From Bacillota bacterium (GTDB taxonomy: Bacteria > Bacillota > Clostridia > Acetivibrionales > DSM-27016): 64,000 bases of DNA. The position numbers and the translations under genes are program-made. Position 1 is the stretch's first letter; each line of letters opens with the position of its first letter. Location of the stretch: positions 1 to 64,000 of the forward strand of contig JAEWDM010000040.1 of the NCBI GenBank assembly GCA_023390115.1, read 5' to 3'. Of the stretch, positions 25,495 to 35,361 are shown piece by piece. Under the pieces are notes generated by a model. It did no database searches. It had not been told where the DNA came from and saw only the letters and a program-made list of their open reading frames with translations.

Positions 25495-27237
25495 TTATGC
25501 TTTTTCAAACTGGCTGCTGTAAAGCTTTGCGTAGTGCCCTCCTCTTTTTAAAAGCTCGTCGTGAGTTCCGCTTTCCACAATGTTGCCCTGATCCATAACC
25601 AGAATTAGGTCGGATTCACGTATTGTAGAAAGCCTATGGGCTATTACAAAGCTTGTCCGGCCTTCTATCATTTTAAGGAAGGCCTTTTGTATGCGGATTT
25701 CAGTCATTGTGTCAATGCTGCTTGTAGCCTCATCCAGTATAAGCATGGGAGGGTTTACCAGCATTACTCTGGCAATGGTAAGAAGCTGCTTCTGGCCTTG
25801 AGACAGGTTTTCTCCCGCACTGGTGATAAGCGTATCATAGCCGTTATGCAATCTTTTTATAAAGCTATGTGCTCCGGCCGCTTTGGCGGCGTCAATAATT
25901 TCCTGCTCTCCTGCCTCGGGGCGCCCGTATGCGATGTTGTCTCTTATGCTGCCTTCGAATAGCCATGTATCCTGAAGAACCATTCCAAAGCACCGCCTTA
26001 AGCTGGTCCTCGTAATATTGTCTATAGCTGTGCCATCCACACATATTTTCCCGCTGTCCACGTCATAAAAGCGCATAAGAAGGTTTACAAGCGTTGTTTT
26101 GCCCGCACCGCTTTTCCCCACGATAGCAATCCTGCTTCCCGGCTTTACACTCAGATTGAAATTTTTAATAAGCGGATTTTTAGGATCGTATGCGAAAAAA
26201 ACCTCCTCAAAGCCCAAAGCACCTGTGGGATGCTTAATTTGTACAGCTTCGGGTCCATCGGTTTTTTCACACTCCATATCCATTATGCCAAATATTCTCC
26301 GGGCGGACGCGGCTGCGGCCTGTATTTGTGTCAATACTCCGGTTATTTCATTAAAAGGCTTTGAGAAGAGATTGGAATAAATAAGGAAGCTGGAAATATC
26401 CCCTACCGTAATATTGCCGAGTATGGCATTGACACTGCCGATAATGCCTGTAATTGCGTAGGTAATGTTGTTTACAATACGGGTGGCAGGGTTTGTAAGA
26501 GAGGAATAAAACTGGGCTTTAATTCCTGCCTTATGCAGCTCACTGTTAATGCTGCTGAACTGCCGGAAGGAATGCTGCTCAAAGCTAAAGGACTGAACCA
26601 CCTTCTGGCCTCCTATCATCTCCTCAACATAGCCGTTTAACCTGCCGAGGCTTTTTGCCTGTTCCTTGAACATTTGCTGGGAACGTGTTGCAATAAAACG
26701 CGCCACAAGAAATGAGACGGGAGCCGACAGAATCACTACCAAAGCCATAAGCGGGTTTATGTACAGCATGAAGCCTATTGTACCTGAAATGGTAAAAACA
26801 CCGGTAAGCAAGGCGGATATGCCCTGCAGCATCCCATCCCCTATCGCGTCCATATCGTTTACGAAGCGGCTTATAGTGTCGCCATGAGGATTTCTGTCAT
26901 AAAATTTAAGAGGAAGGGTGTTTATTTTTCTGAATAAATCCCTGCGCATAGCGTTTACGGTTCTGTAGGAAATAGAGTTTGTCAGATACGTAAGCAGCCA
27001 TATGACAAGGCTATTGACTACATATATAAAGGCCAGCGCAATTAAAATCCTCATAATGGAATTAAAATTAACAGCGTTCCGGCCGAACATGCTGTCTATG
27101 GACAGCCCTATGAGCAGAGGCCCTGCCAGACTGGTGACCACGCTTAAAAAAGCACATGCCACTGCTCCTGCCACAAAGCCCTTATAGGCTGATATATACT
27201 TTAGAATCCTTTTTACAGCATCTCTGTTTCTACTCAT
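25495..27237 (-). CDS. heterodimeric ABC exporter subunit with canonical Walker B
   Basis: A half-transporter of 580 residues: six-helix ABC exporter membrane domain (residues about 15-310), then a nucleotide-binding domain with Walker A GKSGAGKTT, signature LSQGQKQ, Walker B LILDEATSS and H-loop AHRLS. The catalytic Glu and His are present, but the signature is LSQGQ instead of LSGGQ. ATG 27237 overlaps the stop of the upstream gene (ATGA) and has AAGGAGGTG 5 nt before it. Together with the upstream subunit it forms a BmrCD/TM287-288-type pair with one degenerate site. The substrate (drug, lipid or peptide) cannot be told. Confidence 0.88.
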   Translation of the reverse strand: MSRNRDAVKRILKYISAYKGFVAGAVACAFLSVVTSLAGPLLIGLSIDSMFGRNAVNFNSIMRILIALAFIYVVNSLVIWLLTYLTNSISYRTVNAMRRDLFRKINTLPLKFYDRNPHGDTISRFVNDMDAIGDGMLQGISALLTGVFTISGTIGFMLYINPLMALVVILSAPVSFLVARFIATRSQQMFKEQAKSLGRLNGYVEEMIGGQKVVQSFSFEQHSFRQFSSINSELHKAGIKAQFYSSLTNPATRIVNNITYAITGIIGSVNAILGNITVGDISSFLIYSNLFSKPFNEITGVLTQIQAAAASARRIFGIMDMECEKTDGPEAVQIKHPTGALGFEEVFFAYDPKNPLIKNFNLSVKPGSRIAIVGKSGAGKTTLVNLLMRFYDVDSGKICVDGTAIDNITRTSLRRCFGMVLQDTWLFEGSIRDNIAYGRPEAGEQEIIDAAKAAGAHSFIKRLHNGYDTLITSAGENLSQGQKQLLTIARVMLVNPPMLILDEATSSIDTMTEIRIQKAFLKMIEGRTSFVIAHRLSTIRESDLILVMDQGNIVESGTHDELLKRGGHYAKLYSSQFEKA

Positions 27238-28970
27238 TTTGACACCTCCTTGCCTGAAAGCTGGGAGAGACATATTTCCTTATATATCTCGCAATTGTCC
27301 ATAAGCTGAGAATGTGTGCCTATACCTGCAACACATCCGTCATCAAGAACAATTATTTTATCTGCGTGCTTTATGCTGCTGACGCGCTGTGAAACAATCA
27401 GCACTGTCATGTGAGAACTGCTTTTCTTGATTGAGCTTCGCAGTGCCGCGTCTGTAGAAAAGTCCAATGCGCTTGAAGAGTCGTCAAGTATCAGTATGGA
27501 GGGCTGCATTGCCAGGGCTCGGGCAATTGTAAGGCGTTGCTTCTGTCCTCCTGAGAAGTTGGAGCCTCCGCGTGATACCTGTGTGCTGTAGCCTTCCGGA
27601 AGCGTTGAAACAAATTCGTGCACCTGTGCGGTTTCGGCAGCGGCTACTATCTGCTGATCAGTGGCATCCTGCTTTCCCCAGCGTATATTCTCAGCAATTG
27701 TACCTGTAAAAAGAAGGGCCTTTTGAGGCACAATGCCTACTAACCTGCGCAACTCCCGCAGCGGATAGTCTTTAACGTTTAACCCGTATACAAATATTTC
27801 ACCCTTTAATACATCATAGAATCTGGGTATGAGATTGATAAGGGTAGACTTTCCGGAGCCTGTGCTTCCTATAATTCCTACAGTCTCGCCGTGCCGTATA
27901 GCCGCCGATATATCTGTAAGAGCCATGTCGCCTGTTTGATTGTAGCCAAAGGAGACATTCTTAAATTCAATTGCAGGGGAATCAGTATTGAGATTACAGG
28001 AAGATATACCGGGATTTTCAACGATAGAGGCCTGAGACGCCAGAACCTCGTTAACCCGTTCTGCTGAAGCAAATGCCTTTGTGAATATAATTACAAGGTT
28101 GGAAACTACTATGAGTGCAAGCAATATCTGCGTTATATAGTTAACAAATGCTATAATTTCGCCCTGCGACAGGTGCCCTGAATTAATCCGCAAGCCTCCT
28201 ATCCATAATATGGCGATGATAGAAGCGTTCATAACCAGAGAGGTAAGCGGGCTCAATAGGGCGGATATTTTACCTACATGTATAGATGTCCGGGTCAGGT
28301 CATCATTGGAAGCATTGAAGCGGAGGCTTTCACTGTCTGATTTTGCAAATGCCCGTATTACTCTTACTCCCGAAAGGTTTTCCCTCAATACCCTTGCCAG
28401 CCTGTCCAGTCTGCTCTGAATCATCTGATAAAGGGGCGAGGCCTTGGATATTATAAAATACAATATAATTGCAAAAACAGGGGTTGCGGCAATTAAAATA
28501 AGGGCCAGCTTAAAATCCAGTATTATTGCCATAATAATTGCACCTATGCATATGAAGGGCGCGCGTATTACAAGACGTATAAGCATGGCAACAGCAAACT
28601 GGAGCTGGTTTACATCATTTGTAATTCTGTTTATAAGTGAGGGTGTCCCGAATTTATCTATCTCGGCATATGACAGGGATAATATATGCTTAAAAATGGC
28701 GTCCCGCAGGGATGTGCCAAAGCCCTGTGAGGTTCTGGCGGCATAATATTGGCATATCATTGAGCTGCCAAAGCCCAGTATGGACATAACCACCATAACG
28801 GCGCCCATCTTTAGCACATAGGATATATCACGCATGACTACGCCATTGTTTATTATAAGAGCCATGACTGTAGGCAAAAGCAGCTCTAATATGGCTTCCA
28901 GTAATTTGAAGGCAGGGCCTAAAATACATTCCTTTTTATAGGGTTTTAAAAATACTATAAGTTTAAACAA
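27234..28970 (-). CDS. heterodimeric ABC exporter subunit with degenerate Walker B
   Basis: The 578-residue partner has the same layout: membrane domain, Walker A GSTGSGKST, intact signature FSGGQKQ, but Walker B LILDDSSSALD with Asp in place of the catalytic Glu, and SQRVSS with Gln in place of the switch His. These are the standard marks of the non-catalytic subunit of heterodimeric exporters; the functional ATP site is formed by this signature and the partner's Walker motifs. It is the first gene of the two-gene operon on the minus strand. Confidence 0.88.
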   Translation of the reverse strand: MFKLIVFLKPYKKECILGPAFKLLEAILELLLPTVMALIINNGVVMRDISYVLKMGAVMVVMSILGFGSSMICQYYAARTSQGFGTSLRDAIFKHILSLSYAEIDKFGTPSLINRITNDVNQLQFAVAMLIRLVIRAPFICIGAIIMAIILDFKLALILIAATPVFAIILYFIISKASPLYQMIQSRLDRLARVLRENLSGVRVIRAFAKSDSESLRFNASNDDLTRTSIHVGKISALLSPLTSLVMNASIIAILWIGGLRINSGHLSQGEIIAFVNYITQILLALIVVSNLVIIFTKAFASAERVNEVLASQASIVENPGISSCNLNTDSPAIEFKNVSFGYNQTGDMALTDISAAIRHGETVGIIGSTGSGKSTLINLIPRFYDVLKGEIFVYGLNVKDYPLRELRRLVGIVPQKALLFTGTIAENIRWGKQDATDQQIVAAAETAQVHEFVSTLPEGYSTQVSRGGSNFSGGQKQRLTIARALAMQPSILILDDSSSALDFSTDAALRSSIKKSSSHMTVLIVSQRVSSIKHADKIIVLDDGCVAGIGTHSQLMDNCEIYKEICLSQLSGKEVSK

Positions 28971-29177
28971 GCTTTTACCACCTAATGCAATAAAAATTAT
29001 GAAAAAGATATACTGTATTTAAAAATAAACTCTTATGATTATAACACATAATTCATGAAATTAAAAAATTTTTGAAAAATAATCCTTCATTTTTATATCG
29101 GGATAAAATAAGCTTCATTGCTAATACTAACTGAAGACTGAAAATCATTAAGTCTGCAAATTGGGGAGGAAATAGCT

Positions 29178-30848
29178 TTGCTTACGACTACATTATTTAT
29201 TGTACAGTTTTTTTTCTCAATAATTATAGGAGTATATTTTTTAAACCTGCTAAAATCCCAGCAGGGAAATAAGAATACCATAGATAAGGAATCTAAGAAG
29301 GAGCTTGACAAGCTGAGGCGTTTGAGAGAGATAAAGCTTACTGAGCCATTATCTGAGAAGACAAGGCCCTCGACGCTTAAGGACATTGTTGGGCAGGAGC
29401 AGGGCCTGAGAGCTCTCCGGGCTGCACTGTGCGGGCCTAATCCCCAGCATGTTTTGATTTATGGGCCTCCCGGAGTGGGAAAAACTGCTGCAGCAAGGGT
29501 TATACTGGAGGAGGCCAGGCAGATACCCATTTCGCCTTTTAAAAAGGATGCAAAATTTGTAGAGATTGATGCCACTACTCTGAGATTTGATGAAAGGGGA
29601 ATTGCGGATCCGCTTATGGGCTCCGTTCACGACCCGATATATCAAGGAGCGGGAGCATACGGCGCGGCGGGTATTCCGCATCCCAAGCCGGGAGCGGTTA
29701 CAAAAGCCCATGGAGGGATACTGTTTATAGATGAAATAGGAGAGCTTCATTCTACACAAATGAATAAACTTCTAAAGGTTTTAGAAGATCGGAGGGTTTT
29801 TTTGGAGAGTGCCTATTACAGCTCGGAGGACAGCAATATACCTTCACATATACATGAGATGTTTCAAAAGGGACTGCCTGCCGATTTCCGGTTGGTAGGA
29901 GCCACGACAAGAACACCTGAGGAAATCCCTCCGGCTATCAGATCGAGATGTGCAGAGATATACTTTAAGCCTCTTATGTCCGAGGAGATATCGTTAATAG
30001 TCCGTAATGCGGCTATTAAGGGAGGCTTTAAGACAGAAAACGGAGTAGAGGAGCTTGTGGCAAAATACTCACAAAATGGAAGGGATGCCGTGAATATTAT
30101 CCAGATAGCGGGCGGTGTGGTTCAGGTTGAACATAAGGACATAATAGCCAGAAAGGATATTGAGTGGGTAATTGAGTTTGGTCACTACAGTCCCCGTATC
30201 CAGAAAAAGGTTTGTGCAATTGAACAGGTGGGCTGTATAAACGGGCTGGCTGTCATGGGAAACAGCTCAGGCATACTTATAGATATTGAGGTGTCTACGA
30301 TAAAGGCAGAGCAGGGAAAAGGGAGCATTAAAGTAACGGGTATAGTAGAAGAGGAAGAAATGGACGGAAGGGGCCACCGGCTGAAGAAAACCAGCTCAGC
30401 AAGGGCTTCTATTGAAAATGTTCTTACCGTGCTGAAAAGATATCTTAATATAGACTGCAAGGATTATGAAATTCATCTTAATTTTCCGGGGGGAGTACCT
30501 ATTGACGGGCCGTCCGCAGGAATAGCGATTGCCTCGGCTATTTACTCAGCGGTAAAAAATGTTCCCATAAGCGGAGATATAGCCATGACAGGGGAAATCT
30601 CAATAAGGGGAAAGGTCAAGCCTGTTGGCGGGGTAGTGGCAAAGGTGGAGGCGGCGATTATTGCAGGCATAAAAAAGGTGCTGATACCTGCTGAGAACTG
30701 GCAGGAGCTCTTTGAGGATATGAGTATTGAGGTTATTCCTGTAGAAACTATAGAGCAGGTTATGGAGATTGTATTTAACGTAAAGTACAGCGAGGTTCAG
30801 GAGCGCTCTCTGCAAAAGCAGCAGAGCAGCGTACTGACAGTATCGTAA
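29178..30848 (+). CDS. lonB: ATP-dependent protease LonB
   Basis: A membrane-linked Lon-family protease of spore formers. One hydrophobic N-terminal segment (residues about 3-22) is followed by an AAA+ ATPase (Walker A YGPPGVGKTAAA, Walker B ILFIDEIGEL, sensor RLVGATTRTPE) and a C-terminal Lon protease domain with the Ser of GPSAGIAIA and the Lys of VAKVEAAIIAGIKK. At 556 residues it matches LonB and lacks the large N-domain of LonA. LonB of Bacillus is sporulation-controlled. The start is TTG 29178 with GGGGAGG 8 nt upstream. Confidence 0.92.
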   Translation: MLTTTLFIVQFFFSIIIGVYFLNLLKSQQGNKNTIDKESKKELDKLRRLREIKLTEPLSEKTRPSTLKDIVGQEQGLRALRAALCGPNPQHVLIYGPPGVGKTAAARVILEEARQIPISPFKKDAKFVEIDATTLRFDERGIADPLMGSVHDPIYQGAGAYGAAGIPHPKPGAVTKAHGGILFIDEIGELHSTQMNKLLKVLEDRRVFLESAYYSSEDSNIPSHIHEMFQKGLPADFRLVGATTRTPEEIPPAIRSRCAEIYFKPLMSEEISLIVRNAAIKGGFKTENGVEELVAKYSQNGRDAVNIIQIAGGVVQVEHKDIIARKDIEWVIEFGHYSPRIQKKVCAIEQVGCINGLAVMGNSSGILIDIEVSTIKAEQGKGSIKVTGIVEEEEMDGRGHRLKKTSSARASIENVLTVLKRYLNIDCKDYEIHLNFPGGVPIDGPSAGIAIASAIYSAVKNVPISGDIAMTGEISIRGKVKPVGGVVAKVEAAIIAGIKKVLIPAENWQELFEDMSIEVIPVETIEQVMEIVFNVKYSEVQERSLQKQQSSVLTVS

Positions 30849-30863
30849 AAATACCCGAGAGCA

Positions 30864-30937
30864 AAAAGCTGCCAGGGGGACGGTTCTTCCGACACATCTT
30901 AAGATGTGTCGGAAGAACCGTCCCCCTGGCAGCTTTT
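30864..30937. repeat. perfect 74-bp palindrome (37-bp arms, no loop)
   Basis: Arms 30864-30900 and 30901-30937 are exact reverse complements, including CCAGGGGGACGGTTCTTCC in the left arm. It starts 16 nt after the lonB stop and ends in TTTT, so its RNA would act as a strong terminator. The GACGGTTCTT core resembles a dispersed palindromic repeat that I recall from other Firmicutes genomes. Confidence 0.9.
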
Positions 30938-30949
30938 CCTTGGCAGTAT

Positions 30950-30977
30950 TTGAGTATGGCGAAACTTATGGTAAAAT
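30950..30977 (+). promoter_or_regulatory. candidate promoter of the nuclease gene
   Basis: TTGAGT (30950-30955), 16 nt and TAAAAT (30972-30977), 43 nt before the chosen ATG. Confidence 0.5.
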
Positions 30978-31019
30978 ATTATGTGCATAATTTATAATAT
31001 GGGAAATAGAGGAGAAAGG

Positions 31020-31682
31020 ATGAAGAAAAAGAAAAAAGTTTTTACACCATTGGCAGCAATTATAATACTGTTAGCAGCTTTCTTGCTTAAGGATGCGGAT
31101 TTGACAGGGACTGTACCCGGATATTATAATAATACAGAAATTGTTACAGTAGAGGCTCCTCTGGATATTGATACAGTCAAGTCTAAGGGAATGGGATCCA
31201 ACAGGTTTATTTTTGCCCGGGTTACAAGGGTGGTGGACGGGGATACCCTTGAGGTTGAGTATAAGAGCAAGGAATATAAGATAAGGCTCCTTGACGTGGA
31301 TACGCCTGAAAGTGTAAAGCAGGGTGTGGAGGAGCAGCCTTACTCAAAAACCGCATTTGAGTTTACAGAAAGTATGGTTTTAAATAAGGATGTAAAGCTG
31401 GTGTTTGAAAAGGGAATAAAGGATCGATACCAGCGTCTTCTTGCGCATGTTATTTTGGATGACGGCAGCTATTTGAACGGAATGCTTGTAAGAAACGGAT
31501 TTGCCAGAGTTGAGATAGTATCCCCGAATAGCAAAATGTCAGAGTATTTTTATAACCTCCAGGATATTGCTGTTGAGAATGGTGCCGGGCTATGGGGACT
31601 GCCTGAAGACGACAGGCCCTTTGTAAAAAACAGTAAGGGTAAGTATATAGCCAGATATAAAGAAAATGAAAAAGCTTCCTGA
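31020..31682 (+). CDS. secreted or membrane-anchored thermonuclease (SNase family)
   Basis: A 220-residue protein with an N-terminal membrane or signal segment (residues about 8-22) followed by a Staphylococcal-nuclease OB-fold domain: VVDGDTLEVE, RLLDVDTPES and DRYQRLLAHVIL carry the conserved calcium and catalytic Asp/Glu/Arg positions; LVRNGFARVE and GLWGL complete the fold. It would cut DNA or RNA outside the membrane. ATG 31020 is used rather than 30981 since GAGGAGA lies just before it and it gives the basic-hydrophobic signal. Confidence 0.9.
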   Translation: MKKKKKVFTPLAAIIILLAAFLLKDADLTGTVPGYYNNTEIVTVEAPLDIDTVKSKGMGSNRFIFARVTRVVDGDTLEVEYKSKEYKIRLLDVDTPESVKQGVEEQPYSKTAFEFTESMVLNKDVKLVFEKGIKDRYQRLLAHVILDDGSYLNGMLVRNGFARVEIVSPNSKMSEYFYNLQDIAVENGAGLWGLPEDDRPFVKNSKGKYIARYKENEKAS

Positions 31683-31769
31683 AATAGGAAATGATATTAG
31701 GGGATATATTTTTTCTGGAGATATTGCCGAATAAGGCAGGGGAGTGTTATTAGGGAGGAGAATTTAACG

Positions 31770-32576
31770 ATGAATGTATTTCAAGGCATTGTTTTAGGGA
31801 TTGTCCAGGGCTTGACGGAATTTTTGCCTATAAGCAGCTCGGGACATCTTGTAGTGTTTCAGAAGCTGTTCGGAATTAAGGAAGGAGCTCTGACATTTAA
31901 TGTGGCGGTGCATTTTGCCACAGTTATAGCAGTAATATGGATTTTCAGGGAGGACATACTCCAGATGATTAAAAAGCCCTTTTCAAAGCTCACATTGCTT
32001 GTAGTGGTGGGTACCATACCTACTGCTGCAATAGGACTTTTATTTAAGGATCTGTTTGACGAGATATTTCAATCGGGCAAAACCCTGGGGATTGAGTTTA
32101 TACTTACGGGTCTCATACTGTGGCTTGCTGAGAGCATTAGAGGCAAAAATAAGGGTGTTGACAGCACTACATATATAGATGCATCTGTAATAGGTGTCGC
32201 TCAGGGAATAGCAATACTTCCTGCCATATCAAGATCGGGGCTTACTCTGGCAGGTGCTCTGCTTATGGGGCTTAATAGGGAATTTGCGCTTAAATTTTCG
32301 TTTCTTATGTCGATACCTCCTATCCTTGGAGCGGCGCTGCTGGATTTAAAGGATATTGTAGAGCCAGGAAGCACAGCTCTGGCCGGCATAGGGGCATGGC
32401 CTCTTATAGCAGGAATTCTGGCTGCCGGGGTGTCCGGGTATGCAGCTATAAGGTTTATGCTGAAGATTTTTTCAAAAGTAAGCCTTAAGGGGTTTTCATA
32501 CTATGTTTTCGCTTTGGGAATACTTATAATACTTGAACAGCTTATAAGCGGAAAAATATTTCCTTCTCTGCTTTAA
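31770..32576 (+). CDS. uppP: undecaprenyl-diphosphatase UppP (BacA)
   Basis: UppP recycles the lipid carrier undecaprenyl pyrophosphate to the monophosphate for wall synthesis and gives bacitracin tolerance. The 268-residue, mostly hydrophobic protein has the two active-site motifs: GLTEFLPISSSGH near the N-terminus and PAISRSGLTLAGALL at about residue 150. The ATG is preceded by GGGAGGAG. It follows the nuclease gene by 87 nt. Confidence 0.95.
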   Translation: MNVFQGIVLGIVQGLTEFLPISSSGHLVVFQKLFGIKEGALTFNVAVHFATVIAVIWIFREDILQMIKKPFSKLTLLVVVGTIPTAAIGLLFKDLFDEIFQSGKTLGIEFILTGLILWLAESIRGKNKGVDSTTYIDASVIGVAQGIAILPAISRSGLTLAGALLMGLNREFALKFSFLMSIPPILGAALLDLKDIVEPGSTALAGIGAWPLIAGILAAGVSGYAAIRFMLKIFSKVSLKGFSYYVFALGILIILEQLISGKIFPSLL

Positions 32577-32688
32577 ATTAGTACTATAGCCCTAAGGCCG
32601 GCTTAAAATAAAGTACCAATGAACTATATTAAATCACTGGAAGCTTTGATATTATTTTAATGAACATTAGCATTTCTCCTATTGGAGG

Positions 32689-32720
32689 ACATGGAGCAGC
32701 AAGCCCCATGTTTTTTTTTG
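32689..32720 (+). terminator. terminator of uppP
   Basis: ACATGG (32689-32694) pairs with CCATGT (32706-32711) and is followed by a long T run. The stem is short. Confidence 0.6.
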
Positions 32721-32783
32721 TTTATTTTTAAGGTTATGTGGTATAACTAAAAACGATACAATCGGACGGAAAGAGGTGGTAGC

Positions 32784-34460
32784 ATGAATTATAATATTCT
32801 AATCGGAGGTTCTGCCGGCCAGGGAGTTGAGACTATCGCAGCCGTGCTTGAGAAAATACTTAAAAGGCAGGGCTTTGAGCTTTTTACTGTGAGAGATTAT
32901 ATGTCAAGGGTAAGAGGCGGACATAATTTTATACAGATTCGATTTGGAAATGAAAGAATTTATTCACATTTAGACGAGCTGGACGGTATCATTGCCTTAG
33001 ATTCAGAGACAGCAGAGCAGCATATGGAAAGTCTCGTTAGTGAGGGATTTATTATTTGTGATCAGGAAACGAAATTTGAGGACGAAAGAATTTTAAAGCT
33101 GCCATTAAAGCAAGCGGCAAAGTCAGCGGGAAACGTAAGAGCATTTGGAAGTGCTGCGTTAGGAGCATTTTTGGGCCTTATGGGAATAGAGCATACCGGA
33201 ATAGAGAGGATTTTTAACGAATTTTTCAACGAGCAAATTGCAGGACAAAATTGTGCGGCTATCAGAGAAGGAAGAAGGCTTGTACAGGAAAGATATAAAG
33301 TTTCTCCTGAGAAAGATGATTCCAGCATTTTAATTAATGGAAATGAGGCCGTTGCTCTTGCGGCTTTAGCTGCAGGCTGCAAATTTTACTCGGCCTATCC
33401 TATGACGCCCTCAACGAGTATTATGAATTACCTTGCATCAAAAATGAATGATGCTGAAATTGTTGTTGAACAGGCGGAGGATGAGATAGCTGCAATAAAT
33501 ATGGCCATAGGCGCATCCTACGCAGGTGCGAGGGCCATGACGGGAACTTCGGGAGGGGGATTTGCACTTATGGTTGAGGCCGTGGGGCTGTCAGGAATGC
33601 TGGAGGTTCCGCTGGTTATAGCAGAGGTGCAGCGTCCCGGTCCTACCACCGGTTTTCCTACCAGAACGGAGCAAGGGGATCTCAGGTTTGTAATTTCATC
33701 CTCACCGGGGGAAATTCCTCAAATGGTTATTGCTTTAAGAAATACGGAGGATGCCTTCTACCAGACCGCAAGGGCGTTTAATCTTGCAGACAAATATCAA
33801 ATGCCTGTTATACTTCTCAGTGACCAGTTTCTTTCAGACTCAACGGTGACAATAAAGCCCTTTGATTTTCAAAGAATATCTAATAATAATTTTACAAGCG
33901 ATTATAAAAATAATAGCGGTGAGGCTTACAAAAGATACGAGATTACACCTACGGGAATATCCCCAAGGATCATACCGGGAAAAATTCCAGGAGTGGCTGT
34001 TTTGGTTGACAGCGATGAGCATGACGAATACGGGCATATAACCGAGTCTGCGTCTGTCAGGGAGCAAATGGTCAGAAAAAGGCTGAGAAAGCTGGAGCTT
34101 CTGAGAGAAGAGCTTGAGGAGCCTGCGTTTATAGGTGAAGATGTATGCGAGGTTTTACTGCTGGCATGGGGCTCTATGTGGGGACCCACGGTTGAGGCAA
34201 TAGAGAGGCTTAATGGAGAGGGCGGCAAGAAATACGGAGCTCTTGTGTTTGGGGATATATGGCCTCTGCCTGTAAATCTGCTTGTGGAAAAGGCTAAAAA
34301 GGCAAAAAAGATAATCAATGTAGAGCAAAATGCAACAGGACAGCTTGCTTCACTTGTTTCCGAGACAACGGGCATTTTTTGTGACTTCAGTGTTTTGAAA
34401 TTTGACGGGCGTCCTGCAAGCTCCTTATATATTTATAAGAAAGTGAGGGAAAATGAATAA
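32784..34460 (+). CDS. korA: 2-oxoacid:ferredoxin oxidoreductase, fused gamma-alpha subunit (KorA type)
   Basis: The 558-residue protein joins a gamma domain (residues about 1-185, opening LIGGSAGQGVETIAAVL and VRGGHNF) to an alpha pyrimidine-binding domain (from about 190, with KFYSAYPMTPSTSIMNYLA and EVQRPGPTTGFPTRTEQGD). This is the two-subunit KorAB arrangement that oxidatively decarboxylates 2-oxoglutarate or another 2-oxoacid to the acyl-CoA, reducing ferredoxin. The exact substrate cannot be told from motifs. It overlaps korB by 8 nt. Confidence 0.9.
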   Translation: MNYNILIGGSAGQGVETIAAVLEKILKRQGFELFTVRDYMSRVRGGHNFIQIRFGNERIYSHLDELDGIIALDSETAEQHMESLVSEGFIICDQETKFEDERILKLPLKQAAKSAGNVRAFGSAALGAFLGLMGIEHTGIERIFNEFFNEQIAGQNCAAIREGRRLVQERYKVSPEKDDSSILINGNEAVALAALAAGCKFYSAYPMTPSTSIMNYLASKMNDAEIVVEQAEDEIAAINMAIGASYAGARAMTGTSGGGFALMVEAVGLSGMLEVPLVIAEVQRPGPTTGFPTRTEQGDLRFVISSSPGEIPQMVIALRNTEDAFYQTARAFNLADKYQMPVILLSDQFLSDSTVTIKPFDFQRISNNNFTSDYKNNSGEAYKRYEITPTGISPRIIPGKIPGVAVLVDSDEHDEYGHITESASVREQMVRKRLRKLELLREELEEPAFIGEDVCEVLLLAWGSMWGPTVEAIERLNGEGGKKYGALVFGDIWPLPVNLLVEKAKKAKKIINVEQNATGQLASLVSETTGIFCDFSVLKFDGRPASSLYIYKKVRENE

Positions 34461-35316
34461 GCCTATGTGTGATAAAGAGTATAAAATTTCAGAAACGGCA
34501 TGGTGTCCGGGATGCGGAAATTTTAATATAATTGAAGCGTTGAAGGATGCGCTGGAGAAGCTGGGGAAAAGCCCTCACGAGGTACTGGTGGCGGCAGGTA
34601 TAGGACAGGCTGCAAAGACCCCGCAGTATATAAACACAAACGGGTTTTGCGGTCTCCACGGACGTTCGCTTCCTCCGGCTGCTGCGGCAAAGATAGTAAA
34701 TAATGATCTTACGGTTATTGTGAATACCGGAGACGGAGACTCATATGGCGAAGGCGGAAACCATTTTATGCACAACATAAGGAGAAATGTTGATATAACG
34801 CATTTCGTTCATGATAATCAGATCTATGGCCTGACAAAAGGACAGGCTTCTCCCACTACGGATTTCGGGCATATAACGGATGTACAGATGGACGGCTCCA
34901 TGAATGAGCCTTTAAACCCAATGCTTCTGGCAATAGCTCTGGGGGCCGGTTTTGTGGCAAGGGCATTCAGCGGAGATAAGGAGCATCTGACATGGGTTAT
35001 GTGTGAGGCCATAAAATACAGGGGATATGCGCTTGTTGATATTCTTCAGCCGTGTGTAAGCTTTAATAAAATAAACACATATCAATGGTATGATAAGAGG
35101 GTTTACAAAATTGATGAAGGCCATAATGCACAGGACAGGCTGAAGGCAATGGAGAAAGCCATGGAGTGGGGCGACCGTATTCCTATCGGCATACTTTATA
35201 AGAGTGAGAAGAAAACCTACAGTGATAAGCTTAAATTTTTAAGCGGCGGGCAGGTTCTTATAAATAAGAAGCCGGACATGGAAAAGATCAGAAATTATAT
35301 TGAGGATTTTATGTAG
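34453..35316 (+). CDS. korB: 2-oxoacid:ferredoxin oxidoreductase beta subunit (KorB type)
   Basis: The TPP-binding beta subunit. WCPGCGNFN and later FCGLHGR and LQPCVSF supply the cysteines of its single 4Fe-4S cluster; NTGDGDSYGEGGNHF is the TPP/Mg motif. At 287 residues it is normal. No delta (ferredoxin-like) subunit is encoded nearby, consistent with the two-subunit class. The start codon lies inside the end of korA, so translation is coupled. Confidence 0.92.
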   Translation: MNKPMCDKEYKISETAWCPGCGNFNIIEALKDALEKLGKSPHEVLVAAGIGQAAKTPQYINTNGFCGLHGRSLPPAAAAKIVNNDLTVIVNTGDGDSYGEGGNHFMHNIRRNVDITHFVHDNQIYGLTKGQASPTTDFGHITDVQMDGSMNEPLNPMLLAIALGAGFVARAFSGDKEHLTWVMCEAIKYRGYALVDILQPCVSFNKINTYQWYDKRVYKIDEGHNAQDRLKAMEKAMEWGDRIPIGILYKSEKKTYSDKLKFLSGGQVLINKKPDMEKIRNYIEDFM

Positions 35317-35361
35317 CAGAAGGATATATTTAATTTTTATTATAGAATCGGAGTGATTGAA

